From Flavobacterium fluviatile (lineage in GTDB: Bacteria; Bacteroidota; Bacteroidia; Flavobacteriales; Flavobacteriaceae): a DNA stretch of 64,000 bases. The translations under genes were made by a program, and so were the position numbers. The stretch spans positions 62,001-126,000 of the forward strand of contig NZ_JAADZW010000006.1 in the NCBI RefSeq assembly GCF_010645065.1. The letters are read 5' to 3'. The notes beneath the pieces were generated by a model. The model was not told where the DNA came from. It did no database searches and worked only from the letters and a program-made list of their open reading frames with translations. Every line of letters begins with the position of its first letter. Positions within the stretch are counted from its first letter, which is position 1. Below are positions 53,576-62,073 of the stretch, piece by piece.

Positions 53576-53869
53576 ATGGACGGAAAACTTAAAATTAAAA
53601 TATCAGTTGCAGACCGGGTTTATCCCTTAACGGTTGAGCCTGCTCAGGAAGAAGGACTTAGAAGTGCTTCTAAAAAAATTGATGCTATGATTAAGCAATT
53701 CGAAGAAAATTACGCAGTTCGCGATAAACAAGATGTATTGGCTATGTGTGCCCTGCAATTTGCATCACAGGTAGAACAAAAACAGATTGATAATACTAAT
53801 GATGGACTTGAAACCATCGAAAGGATTAAAAGATTAAATTTGCTATTAGATCAATATCTCGAAAATTAA
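53576..53869 (+). CDS. zapA: cell division protein ZapA
   Basis: 97 residues. The N-terminal KLKIKISVADRVYPLTVEPA and LRSASKKIDAMIKQFEE are the ZapA globular head, followed by a helix (QDVLAMCALQFASQVEQKQI) and a C-terminal coiled coil. ZapA crosslinks FtsZ filaments at the division site. It is followed by a 6S RNA, the gene order also found in E. coli (zapA-ssrS), and then by rny. Confidence 0.92.
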   Translation: MDGKLKIKISVADRVYPLTVEPAQEEGLRSASKKIDAMIKQFEENYAVRDKQDVLAMCALQFASQVEQKQIDNTNDGLETIERIKRLNLLLDQYLEN

Positions 53870-53886
53870 CGTTCTTTACATAAACT

Positions 53887-54057
53887 AAGATACTGCCTAC
53901 ATTAGTTCACAATTGGTAAACTCAACACTAACAAATTAGAATGAGCAAATCGTCGCTACTATAGTATGCCCAGCTTTGACCGGGAAACTTGAACAGTGAG
54001 TTAGCTCAAAACTTGTCTTTACGAGTTTATTCAAGCAATTAATGTAGGCTTTTTTTA
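53887..54057 (+). ncRNA. ssrS: 6S RNA
   Basis: An about 170-nt non-coding stretch directly after zapA, closed by GCCTACATTA (53895-53904) and TAATGTAGGC (54040-54049), the latter followed by seven T. Inner segments can fold as a long interrupted rod (for example GAGTTAGCTC and AAACTTG pairing), with an open centre as in 6S RNA. 6S RNA mimics an open promoter and sequesters housekeeping RNA polymerase in stationary phase. Identification rests on length, closing stem and the zapA neighbour. Confidence 0.75.
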
Positions 54058-54076
54058 TATATAAACCCTAACAAAC

Positions 54077-55636
54077 ATGGACATCATAACGATCATTATT
54101 GGTATTGTAGGTATTGCAGCAGGTTTTGCAATAGCTAAAATTATCGAGAAAAGTAATATTTCTAACCTAATTAAAAACGCAAAAAAAGAAGCAGCTTCAA
54201 TCTTAAAAGACGCTAATTTAGAAGCAGAAAACATTAAAAAAGACAAAATTCTTCAGGCAAAAGAAAAGTTCATCGAATTAAAAGCAGAGCACGAACAGGT
54301 AATTCTGGCAAGAGATAAAAAAGTAGCTGAAGTTGAAAAAAGAGTTCGCGATAAAGAATCCCAGGTTTCAAATGAATTAGCTAAAGCTAAAAAAGTAAAC
54401 GATGATTTTGAAGCCAAAACTCAGGAATACAATAACAAGATTGAACTCTTAGATAAAAAACAGACTGAAGTTGACAAACTACACAAAAGTCAGTTACAGC
54501 AACTGGAAGTGATTTCAGGACTTTCTGCAGAAGAAGCGAAAGAACAATTGGTAGAGGGATTAAAAGCCGAAGCTAAAAGCAAAGCTATGTCTCACATTCA
54601 GGAAACTATTGAAGAGGCAAAACTTACAGCTCAACAGGAAGCTAAAAAAATCATCATCAATACAATTCAAAGAGTTGGAACTGAAGAAGCGGTTGAAAAT
54701 TGTGTGTCAGTATTCAACATTGAGTCTGATGATGTTAAGGGTAGAATCATTGGTCGTGAAGGACGCAACATTAGAGCTCTTGAGGCCGCAACAGGAGTAG
54801 AAATCATTGTTGATGACACACCTGAAGCTATTATTCTTTCATGCTTCGATCCTGTCCGCAGGGAGATTGCACGTTTGTCATTGCACAAACTTGTGACTGA
54901 CGGACGTATTCACCCGGCAAGAATTGAAGAAGTTGTTGCTAAAACTGCAAAACAAATTGATGACGAAATTATCGAAGTGGGTAAACGTACTGTAATCGAT
55001 TTAGGGATTCACGGATTGCACCCTGAATTAATCAAAGTGGTTGGTCGAATGAAATACCGTTCTTCTTACGGACAAAACTTACTACAACACTCGAGAGAAG
55101 TTTCTAAGCTTTGTGGCATTATGGCTGCAGAATTAGGTTTGAATGTAAAATTAGCCAAAAGAGCTGGTTTGCTTCATGATATTGGTAAAGTTCCGGATAC
55201 TGAAAGTGATCTTCCTCACGCTTTGCTAGGTATGCAATGGGCTGAGAAATACGGTGAAAAAGAAGAAGTTTGCAACGCAATTGGGGCACACCATGATGAG
55301 ATTGAAATGAAATCACTACTATCTCCAATTATTCAGGTGTGTGATGCGATTTCAGGAGCAAGACCGGGAGCAAGACGTCAGGTTCTGGATTCATACATAC
55401 AGCGTCTGAAAGATCTCGAAGATGTGGCTTACGGGTTCAGCGGTGTTAAAAATGCTTACGCAATTCAGGCCGGAAGAGAACTTCGTGTAATTGTAGAGAG
55501 CGAAAAAGTTTCTGATGATAATGCAGCAAATTTATCTTTCGAAATTTCACAGAAAATCCAAACTGAAATGACTTATCCGGGTCAGGTAAAAGTGACCGTT
55601 ATACGTGAAACCAGAGCCGTTAATATTGCTAAATAA
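54077..55636 (+). CDS. rny: ribonuclease Y
   Basis: 519 residues, full length. N-terminal membrane helix (about 3-20, [20 protein letters not shown]), long coiled coil (about 25-185), KH domain (about 205-265; [20 protein letters not shown]) and HD domain (about 330-430; [25 protein letters not shown] with the metal-binding His-Asp). This membrane-bound endoribonuclease starts turnover of many mRNAs. The gene follows 6S RNA; its terminator is at 55658. Confidence 0.96.
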   Translation: MDIITIIIGIVGIAAGFAIAKIIEKSNISNLIKNAKKEAASILKDANLEAENIKKDKILQAKEKFIELKAEHEQVILARDKKVAEVEKRVRDKESQVSNELAKAKKVNDDFEAKTQEYNNKIELLDKKQTEVDKLHKSQLQQLEVISGLSAEEAKEQLVEGLKAEAKSKAMSHIQETIEEAKLTAQQEAKKIIINTIQRVGTEEAVENCVSVFNIESDDVKGRIIGREGRNIRALEAATGVEIIVDDTPEAIILSCFDPVRREIARLSLHKLVTDGRIHPARIEEVVAKTAKQIDDEIIEVGKRTVIDLGIHGLHPELIKVVGRMKYRSSYGQNLLQHSREVSKLCGIMAAELGLNVKLAKRAGLLHDIGKVPDTESDLPHALLGMQWAEKYGEKEEVCNAIGAHHDEIEMKSLLSPIIQVCDAISGARPGARRQVLDSYIQRLKDLEDVAYGFSGVKNAYAIQAGRELRVIVESEKVSDDNAANLSFEISQKIQTEMTYPGQVKVTVIRETRAVNIAK

Positions 55637-55657
55637 GTTTCTCAAAAATATTTCCAT

Positions 55658-55690
55658 AAAAAAACTTCTCAGCAACGGGAAGTTTTTTTT
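55658..55690 (+). terminator. rny terminator
   Basis: AAACTTC...GGGAAGTTT with an A-run before and eight T after, 22 bp past the stop codon. Confidence 0.82.
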
Positions 55691-55726
55691 ATTGTTAATT
55701 TATACGTTTACACATATTAACCCACC

Positions 55727-55782
55727 GTCAGTTCGAGCAGAGTTGAGATGCATTACTGGTTCTCGACTCCGCTCGAACTGAC
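55727..55782. repeat. 22-bp inverted repeat
   Basis: Left arm 55727-55748 (GTCAGTTCGAGCAGAGTTGAGA) is close to the complement of the right arm 55761-55782 (TCTCGACTCCGCTCGAACTG and AC), with two mismatches across a 12-bp loop. It lies between convergent rny and xerD and looks like an interspersed element. Confidence 0.88.
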
Positions 55783-55828
55783 AAACACAAATAAACTAAT
55801 AATGTCTCTAAAACGTATTAAAACACTA

Positions 55829-56731
55829 TTATCTTCTGGGATGAAAAGTATGCATTACTTCTTTTAGAAAACTTCTGTCCAAATGAACATAGATTTCCGT
55901 TGTTGTTATAGATTCATGTCCAAGCATTAATTGAATTGAACGTAAATCGGCACCGTTTTCTAACAGATGTGTGGCAAAAGAGTGCCTTAAAGTATGCGGA
56001 CTGATATTTTTATTCAAACCTGTTTTTACCGCTAAATCTTTAATAATAGTAAAAATCATAGCACGTGTTAATTGACTTCCTCTGCGATTTAAAAACAAGG
56101 TATCTTCGTGGCCTTTTTTGACATTCAAATGAGTTCGTATATCCTTACGATAAATTTCAATATATTTTTGCGTTAAGCCGCCAATAGGCACGAAACGTTC
56201 TTTGTTTCCTTTTCCGGTAATTTTAATAAAACCTTCGTCAAAAAACAGATCTGAAACTTTTAAAGAAATCAATTCAGAAACACGAAGCCCGCAGCCGTAT
56301 AAAGTTTCAAGCATCGCCCTGTTTCTTTCCCCTTCATTTGAACTTAAATCGATAGCTGCTATCAAACTATCAATTTCTTCAACCGATAACGTATCAGGCA
56401 ATTTACGCCCTGTTTTTGGTGTTTCGATCAGTTCCATCGGATTATCTGTGCGGTAATCTTCAAAAACCAAATAATTAAAAAAGCTTTTTAAGCCCGAAAT
56501 AATCCTGGCCTGTGACCTTGGATTAACTTCTTTTGAAACCGAATAAATAAATTGCTGAACCGTTTCATCTGAAATTTTTATTGGAGAAATATCTATTTGA
56601 TTAGTTTCTAAAAAAAGATAAAATCGCTCAATATCGAAACCATAATTCTCGATTGTATTTTTAGACAAACCACGCTCTATTCGCAAATAAGACTGATAAT
56701 CTTTTATATAATTTTTCCAATTCATATTCAC
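55829..56731 (-). CDS. xerD: tyrosine recombinase XerD-like
   Basis: 300 residues. N-terminal SAM-like core-binding domain (about 3-90; YIKDYQSYLRIERGLSKNTI). Catalytic domain (about 105-300) with the Arg in LYGCGLRVSELISLKVSDLF, the Lys in TGKGNKERFVP, HTLRHSFATHLLENGADLRS with His and Arg, MLGHESITTTEIYVHLD with the nucleophilic Tyr. It resolves chromosome dimers at dif together with a partner (XerC, or alone). ATG at 56725 is an alternative start two codons in. No dif site was recognised nearby. Confidence 0.9.
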   Translation of the reverse strand: MNMNWKNYIKDYQSYLRIERGLSKNTIENYGFDIERFYLFLETNQIDISPIKISDETVQQFIYSVSKEVNPRSQARIISGLKSFFNYLVFEDYRTDNPMELIETPKTGRKLPDTLSVEEIDSLIAAIDLSSNEGERNRAMLETLYGCGLRVSELISLKVSDLFFDEGFIKITGKGNKERFVPIGGLTQKYIEIYRKDIRTHLNVKKGHEDTLFLNRRGSQLTRAMIFTIIKDLAVKTGLNKNISPHTLRHSFATHLLENGADLRSIQLMLGHESITTTEIYVHLDRSFLKEVMHTFHPRR

Positions 56732-56754
56732 AAAGTAACATATTTTTTGAGCAT

Positions 56755-56785
56755 AAAAAAACCTTCCGGTTAGGGAAGGTTTTAA
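56755..56785. terminator. terminator between xerD leader and barrel gene
   Basis: AAAAACCTTCC-GGTTA-GGGAAGGTTTT, oriented to end the minus-strand barrel gene 21 bp upstream. Confidence 0.82.
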
Positions 56786-56805
56786 AATATAAATATTTTC
56801 TTTTA

Positions 56806-57312
56806 TTAGAAATGTAAAGCAAATCCAACATTGAATTGAAGAAAACTTTCAGCAATTTCATCATCAGTAGTAACATTGTAACGGATACCTGGCTCAATAG
56901 AAACGTTTGGCCCTAAAAAGATAGCATATCCACCTTGTAAACCTACAAAAGAAGGATTATCATCAGCATCTTTAATACTAACTCCAGTATAAGAAAGCTC
57001 TACTGGGATTTTGTTTATTACATAATATTTTGCTCCAATTTTGTATGAGAAAATACTACTGTCAAAACCATCATCTCCATATCCTAGACCAAGTTTAATA
57101 GCTAAGTTATCAGCTACAAAATATCCACCTTCAGCACCAACATTCCAAGCAGTTTCACCATCTACAGATGTTAAAGAGAAGGCTGTGTTTCCTGTACCAG
57201 CACCAAAAGCAGTATTTGCTTCAATTAACCATTTTCCTTTTGCTGTTTGTTCTTGCGCATTAGCGAATCCAAATGCCATAACTGCGATTGCAGATAAAAT
57301 AATTTTTTTCAT
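56806..57312 (-). CDS. outer-membrane beta-barrel protein
   Basis: 168 residues. Signal peptide MKKIILSAIAVMAFGFANAQ. Eight or so amphipathic strands: GKWLIEANTAFGAGTGNTAF, NVGAEGGYFVADNLAIKLGL, GAKYYVINKIPVELSYTG, ending FLQFNVGFALHF with a terminal aromatic. This is the OmpW/OmpX-size porin fold of flavobacteria. Function unknown. A consensus promoter is present upstream. Confidence 0.82.
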   Translation of the reverse strand: MKKIILSAIAVMAFGFANAQEQTAKGKWLIEANTAFGAGTGNTAFSLTSVDGETAWNVGAEGGYFVADNLAIKLGLGYGDDGFDSSIFSYKIGAKYYVINKIPVELSYTGVSIKDADDNPSFVGLQGGYAIFLGPNVSIEPGIRYNVTTDDEIAESFLQFNVGFALHF

Positions 57313-57344
57313 TTTTTTTGATAAATTAATGATTATTTAGTAGG

Positions 57345-57378
57345 ACAAATCTATGTGAATTATTAGTACCAAACCAAA
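57345..57378 (-). promoter_or_regulatory. promoter of the minus-strand barrel gene
   Basis: Minus strand TAGATTTG (57345-57352) with TTTG elements 16 bp (57370-57373) and 21 bp (57375-57378) upstream; 33 bp before the start codon. Confidence 0.65.
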
Positions 57379-57664
57379 TTAAAATATCAAATAATCATTG
57401 AATTATGTTTAAAAAATCTTGTTAATACAAACAAAAAACTTAAAATCAAATGTTTACATTTTTAAAAATCACTAAAAACCGTTAGATAAAAAATTATTTA
57501 ATTATTAGTAAAATTCTTTCTTATCTAAATATATAAGGACTGTTTCTTGTTAAATTTTTAAATTAAAAAATGGAAATATTGAAACTACAATCAACAATAA
57601 TTATAACTAAAATGAGTTTTCATACATGTTACTTTGTAACAATCTAAATCTTAAAATTAACATT
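57379..57664. other. AT-rich spacer between divergent barrel genes
   Basis: I see no gene or repeat here. It is strongly AT-rich and probably contains the plus-strand promoter for the next gene, but no convincing TTG/TAnnTTTG pair could be fixed. Confidence 0.6.
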
Positions 57665-58228
57665 ATGAAAAAACTATTTTTAGCAGTGGTTTTGTTTTTT
57701 GCAACAGCTGCATCCATTCAGGCACAATTATTAAAAATCGGGGTTAAAGCCGGGGTTAACTTTGCTAACCAGACAGGAGATGCCTTTGACGCTCCTAACG
57801 TTGACAAAGAAGGTATCACAAGTTATCATGCCGGTTTAGTAGCCGAAATCAAATTACTGGATAAGTTTTCTGTGCAGCCTGAGCTTTTATATTCAACTGT
57901 GGGTGCAAAATATAAAATTGACGAGGTAAGCGAGGATATTAAAAATGAATTAGGCTACTTATCTATCCCTGTAATGGCTAAATTTTATTTAACAGATTCT
58001 TTTAGTCTTGAAGTAGGTCCTCAGGCTTCCTTTTTATTAAGTGAAAAAGACGATGTAGAGTTGGGAGATGCAGAAACTTTCGAATTTGGTCTTAATGCCG
58101 GATTAGGATTTAAGATAACAGAAAACTTTTTTATTCAGGGTCGTTATGGTTTAGGATTAACTGAAGCTTCAAAAAATGCAGATGTTAAAAACTCAACTAT
58201 CCAATTGTCTGCCGGATTTATGTTCTAA
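57665..58228 (+). CDS. PorT-like outer-membrane beta-barrel protein
   Basis: 187 residues from ATG 57665 (signal MKKLFLAVVLFFATAASIQA). LKIGVKAGVNFANQTGD, YHAGLVAEIKLLDKFSVQPE, LLYSTVGAKYKI and LGYLSIPVMAKFYLTDSFSL are the hallmark strands of the porin-family/PorT-like barrels (beta-barrel domain PF13568). The end, IQLSAGFMF, has the terminal Phe. Function unknown. An in-frame TTG-type start 39 bp upstream would spoil the signal peptide and is not used. Confidence 0.87.
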   Translation: MKKLFLAVVLFFATAASIQAQLLKIGVKAGVNFANQTGDAFDAPNVDKEGITSYHAGLVAEIKLLDKFSVQPELLYSTVGAKYKIDEVSEDIKNELGYLSIPVMAKFYLTDSFSLEVGPQASFLLSEKDDVELGDAETFEFGLNAGLGFKITENFFIQGRYGLGLTEASKNADVKNSTIQLSAGFMF

Positions 58229-58250
58229 AAAATAATATCACATCTTTTAT

Positions 58251-58285
58251 TAAAACCGTTCTGTTTATTCAGAGCGGTTTTTTAT
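58251..58285 (+). terminator. terminator after the barrel gene
   Basis: AAAACCGTTCTG-TTTATT-CAGAGCGGTTTTTT with T-run. Confidence 0.87.
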
Positions 58286-58370
58286 TTTTACACAGTTCAA
58301 TGGCAATTGCAAAATTCAATGCCAATTGCAATGTCAAAATTAATCCATTAAAGTAAAAAATAAATCATAA

Positions 58371-58784
58371 ATGAAAATCGCTATAATTAACGGTCCAAAT
58401 TTAAATCTGTTAGGGAAACGTGAACCTGAAGTGTACGGAAGCCAGACGTTTGAAGATTATTTTGAAACGCTGAAACAAAAATTTCCAGGCGTTGAACTTT
58501 CTTATTATCAAAGCAACATTGAAGGCGAACTGATTGGAAAGATTCAGGAAGTAGGTTTTACATTCGACGGAATTATTTTGAATGCCGGTGCTTATACGCA
58601 TACTTCAATTGGTTTGGGCGATGCTATGAAAGCTGTAACCACTCCGGTTATTGAAGTTCATATCTCGAATACTTATGCCCGCGAAAGCTTCAGGCATCAA
58701 TCGTATTTATCCGGAAACGCAAAAGGGGTAATTTTAGGCTTCGGATTAAAAAGCTATGAACTGGCTATTCAGTCTTTTTTGTAA
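58371..58784 (+). CDS. aroQ: 3-dehydroquinate dehydratase, type II
   Basis: 137 residues, usual type II size. INGPNLNLLGKREPEVYGSQ has the active-site loop residues and catalytic Tyr; ILNAGAYTHTSIGLGDAM, VIEVHISNTYARESFRHQSY has the catalytic His, and GVILGFGLKSYELAI ends the fold. It converts 3-dehydroquinate to 3-dehydroshikimate in the shikimate pathway. No other aro gene is adjacent. Confidence 0.96.
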   Translation: MKIAIINGPNLNLLGKREPEVYGSQTFEDYFETLKQKFPGVELSYYQSNIEGELIGKIQEVGFTFDGIILNAGAYTHTSIGLGDAMKAVTTPVIEVHISNTYARESFRHQSYLSGNAKGVILGFGLKSYELAIQSFL

Positions 58785-58813
58785 ATATTTGACCTGAACT
58801 AAAATTTCAAATT

Positions 58814-58889
58814 CTCTCGCAGATTTTGCAGATCAGGCTGATCCTATAGAACTTCAAAAAAATCTGCACAATTTGCCAAATCTGCGGGA
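58814..58889. repeat. inverted repeat built from GCAGATT motifs
   Basis: Left half TCTCGCAGATTTTGCAGATC (58814-58833) plus AGGCTGAT, right half AATCTGCACAATTTGCCAAA and TCTGCGGGA (58861-58889). The ends are complementary with one mismatch, and each half contains about 9-bp steps of (G)CAGATT. No gene between; the DNA up to 59023 has nothing else recognised. Confidence 0.82.
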
Positions 58890-59023
58890 AATAAATAGTA
58901 AGTCTTTCTATGTGCAACTTGCCGGCAACAGATAGTTCATCCGGAACATATTATTTACAATTTAACAAATTATTAATAAGCTCAGATTCAGGTTATTCTA
59001 TTTTTGTAAGATAATCCACTTAC

Positions 59024-61513
59024 ATGAAAAACTTTATTTTATCTGCCTTTTTATTTTTTTCAATTACAAATTTTGCCCAAATCAAAGGAACCATAACCGA
59101 TGAAAAAGGAAATCCATTGCCGTTTGTTTCTGTCTTTGAAGAGAACACGTATTTCGGAACAACATCAAATGAACAGGGGAAATATCAATTGAATGTAAAA
59201 GAACCGGGCAAAAACAAAATCATTTTTCAGTATCTGGGGTTCAAAACCCAAAAACTTTCTGTCTCTTCGGGTTCAAACACCGTAACTCTCGACGTGAAAA
59301 TGGCTGAAGAGAGTTTTACTTTAAACGAAGTCGTTATTGACCCCAAAAAGAATCCTGCAAATGCAATCATAAAAAATGCAATTGCCAATAAAAAACAAAA
59401 CTCAAATAAAACAGGACGCTACACTGCCGACTTTTATTCGAAAGGAATGTTTAAAGTAAAAGATCTTCCTAAAAAAATCCTGGGGCAAAAAGTCGATCTT
59501 GGTGAAGATATGGCATCTAATTTAGATTCAACCGGAACAGGGATTTTATATCTTTCTGAGACCATTTCGCAAGTCACTTTCGAAAAGCCGGATAAGTTAA
59601 AAGAGAAAATAATTGCTTCCAAAATCTCCGGAAACAACAGAGGTTACAGTTATAATACTGCAGCCTTATCCACTTATGATTTTTATGACAACACCTTAGA
59701 TTTCGACATAAAACTCATCTCCCCTATTGCCGACAACGCATTGAGTTATTACAATTACAAACTCGAAGGCACTTTTTATGACGACAATAGTCACCAGATT
59801 AATAAAATCAAAGTAATCCCTAAACGCGATAAAGAACCTGTTTTTGAAGGTTACATTTATATCGTTGACGATAGTTTTGCCATTTACGCAATAGATTTGG
59901 ACATCAGAGGTTATCGAATGAAAAATGAGTTTACCGAAGTAATGAGCTTAAAACAGAGTTTCAGTTATAATTCTGCCAATAAAATCTGGGCTAAAAATGC
60001 ACAGACGCTTTCTTTTACTGCAGGCTTTTTTGGAATAAAGTTCTCCGGAAATTTTAATTATGTATATTCTAATTACGAATTTCCAATCTCCTTCGAAAAG
60101 AATACTTTTGGAAATGAAATTGTTGCTTTCGAAGCTAGTGCCAATCAAAAAAATGATGCCTTTTGGAATGAAATCCGTCCAATTCCGTTAACCATCGAAG
60201 AAAGTACTGATTATATCAAAAAAGACAGTTTACTTACCATTCGTAAATCACGAAAATACACAGATTCAATTGATGCTAAAAACAACAAATTCAAAATTTG
60301 GGATATTTTAATGGGCTATGATTACAAAAACACATTCAAAAAATATTCATTTGATTACAAAGGCCTGCTGAATATTGCGTCTTTAAGCTTCAATACGGTT
60401 CAGGGTTTCAATTTTGATTCTGGCTTTTCATTCAGAAAATGGAATGAAGAGGAAGGAAAAAGCACCTCGATAGGCACGACTTTTAATTACGGTTTTTCAG
60501 ATGAGCGTTTTAGGATTACGGGAGAATTCAGCCATCGTTTTAATACGATCAATTATGCCACAATTTGGGGTTCCGGTGGTGTAAAAACGATGCAATTTAG
60601 TAATTCGCAACCCATAACTAAGCTTGTCAATTCTATTAGTTCCTTATTCTTTAAAGACAATTATATGAAATTGTACAATTTAGAATTCGCGCAAATCAAT
60701 TACGGTCAGGATATCGCTAACGGAGTTAATCTGACCGGACAAATTGGTTACGAACAGCGAAAACCATTGCTCAATACTACTGATTATTCTTTTTTCAAAA
60801 AAGATGATTTTTATACATCCAATAATCCTTTAGCCCCGAATGATTACACCGCTTCTGCTTTTCAGACCCATCATTTCTTTAAAACACTAATCACTAGCCG
60901 AATTAATTTCGGAAATAAATACATTTCAAGACCAGATGGAAGATATAATTTCAAAAATGACAAATACCCAACCGTTTATTTAGCATTTGAAAAAGCCTTT
61001 GCTGCAAGTGGGAAAAAATATGAATTTGAAAGAATTGGCGCTTCGGTTCAATATGATTTGGCATTGGGAAATAAAGGAATTCTGGGCACAAATTTCAGAG
61101 CCGGAAAATTCTTCAATGCTGAAAATATTGCTTTTATGGATTACAGGCATTTCAACGGAAATCAGACCCACATTGGCACAACAGATCGCTATCTGAATGT
61201 TTTCAATTTAATGCCTTATTATTCGAACAGCACCAACGACAGTTATTTTGAAATGCATCTGGAACACAATGACCTTGGATTTGTAACCAATAAAATTCCG
61301 CTGATCAGCCTTCTAAAATCAACCATGAATATCGGTTTTCATTCATTAGCAATTCCAGATAGAAAACCGTATTCTGAATTCACAATTGGTTTAGATAATC
61401 TTGGTTTCGGGAAATTTAAATTGTTCCGCGTTGACTATGTTCATTCTTATCAGGGCGGCGTTCAGCAAAACGGTGTTGTGTTTGGACTGAAGATTTTAAA
61501 TGTATTAAACTAG
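59024..61513 (+). CDS. DUF5686 outer-membrane protein with carboxypeptidase-like regulatory domain
   Basis: 829 residues. A signal peptide (1-18) is followed by a CarboxypepD_reg-like domain (about 20-105; GTITDEKGNPLPFVSVFEEN, IIFQYLGFKTQKLSV). A DUF5686 body comes next, with LNEVVIDPKKNPANAIIKNA, a TADFYSKGMFKVKD segment and long stretches of beta strands, ending in a barrel-like region (VDYVHSYQGGVQQNGVVFGL). The family is typical of Bacteroidota; function unknown, possibly outer-membrane assembly or surface attachment. It is a single gene with no partner next to it. Confidence 0.87.
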   Translation: MKNFILSAFLFFSITNFAQIKGTITDEKGNPLPFVSVFEENTYFGTTSNEQGKYQLNVKEPGKNKIIFQYLGFKTQKLSVSSGSNTVTLDVKMAEESFTLNEVVIDPKKNPANAIIKNAIANKKQNSNKTGRYTADFYSKGMFKVKDLPKKILGQKVDLGEDMASNLDSTGTGILYLSETISQVTFEKPDKLKEKIIASKISGNNRGYSYNTAALSTYDFYDNTLDFDIKLISPIADNALSYYNYKLEGTFYDDNSHQINKIKVIPKRDKEPVFEGYIYIVDDSFAIYAIDLDIRGYRMKNEFTEVMSLKQSFSYNSANKIWAKNAQTLSFTAGFFGIKFSGNFNYVYSNYEFPISFEKNTFGNEIVAFEASANQKNDAFWNEIRPIPLTIEESTDYIKKDSLLTIRKSRKYTDSIDAKNNKFKIWDILMGYDYKNTFKKYSFDYKGLLNIASLSFNTVQGFNFDSGFSFRKWNEEEGKSTSIGTTFNYGFSDERFRITGEFSHRFNTINYATIWGSGGVKTMQFSNSQPITKLVNSISSLFFKDNYMKLYNLEFAQINYGQDIANGVNLTGQIGYEQRKPLLNTTDYSFFKKDDFYTSNNPLAPNDYTASAFQTHHFFKTLITSRINFGNKYISRPDGRYNFKNDKYPTVYLAFEKAFAASGKKYEFERIGASVQYDLALGNKGILGTNFRAGKFFNAENIAFMDYRHFNGNQTHIGTTDRYLNVFNLMPYYSNSTNDSYFEMHLEHNDLGFVTNKIPLISLLKSTMNIGFHSLAIPDRKPYSEFTIGLDNLGFGKFKLFRVDYVHSYQGGVQQNGVVFGLKILNVLN

Positions 61514-61536
61514 ACTCCACATGTATATACACAATA

Positions 61537-62020
61537 TTGTCATTTCGACGAAAGGAGAAATCACTGAGGGAGAGAAATTTTAAGGGTACTGATAATATAA
61601 CCTACTTTTATACGAAGTAACAAAAATTTACCCATTTTAAAACTAATTTATGCTCAATCCTCAAGAAGGTTTTCATACTTACTATGTTTATATCTTAACC
61701 AATAAAAATCGTTCTACTTTTTATATTGGAGTTACTAACAATTTAAAACTTAGACTTCAACAACATAAAGATAATTTAGAAATAGAAAACAAAACTTTTG
61801 CATCAAAATACGGTATAGAATTTTTAGTTTATTATGAAAAGTTTGTTTGGATTGAAGAAGCAATAGCCCGAGAAAAAGAAATAAAAAAATGGAGAAGAGA
61901 TAAAAAACTATCTTTAATTCAAATATTTAATCCTGAATTTGAATTTTTAAATTATCATTTTGAATAAAAGAAGATTCTATGTCTCCCCCTCAGTGACTTC
62001 TCCTTTCGTCGAAGTGACAA
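61537..62020. mobile_element. candidate mobile unit: GIY-YIG nuclease gene framed by 37-39 bp inverted repeats
   Basis: Left arm 61537-61573 (TTGTCATTTCGACGAAAGGA, continuing GAAATCACTGAGGG) and right arm 61982-62020, whose complement reads TTGTCACTTCGACGAAAGGA and so on. They match at 35 of 39 aligned positions (two substitutions, one 2-bp gap). The arms enclose only the GIY-YIG gene. No target-site duplication was identified. Confidence 0.6.
61650..61967 (+). CDS. small GIY-YIG nuclease
   Basis: 105 residues. HTYYVYILTNK and FYIGVTNNLKLRLQQHKDN give the GIY and YIG strands and the active-site Arg; EEAIAREKEIKKWRRDKK contains the metal-binding Glu. This is the short UPF0213-like GIY-YIG group, about 80-105 residues, single domain without a DNA-binding extension. 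The two inverted repeats outside it suggest it travels with, or acts on, these repeats. No intein or intron is visible. Start ATG 61650 chosen; ATG-less upstream sequence makes other starts unlikely. Confidence 0.9.
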   Translation: MLNPQEGFHTYYVYILTNKNRSTFYIGVTNNLKLRLQQHKDNLEIENKTFASKYGIEFLVYYEKFVWIEEAIAREKEIKKWRRDKKLSLIQIFNPEFEFLNYHFE

Positions 62021-62073
62021 AAATTACTCATAACCTTTTTGCCGTTTTGAGATTTTTCTCCTTTAAACCTTTT

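Noticed and set aside
61537..61573. Left arm as a simple terminator
   Set aside because: The arm alone does not form a hairpin with a T-run; its partner is 400 bp away beyond the GIY-YIG gene.
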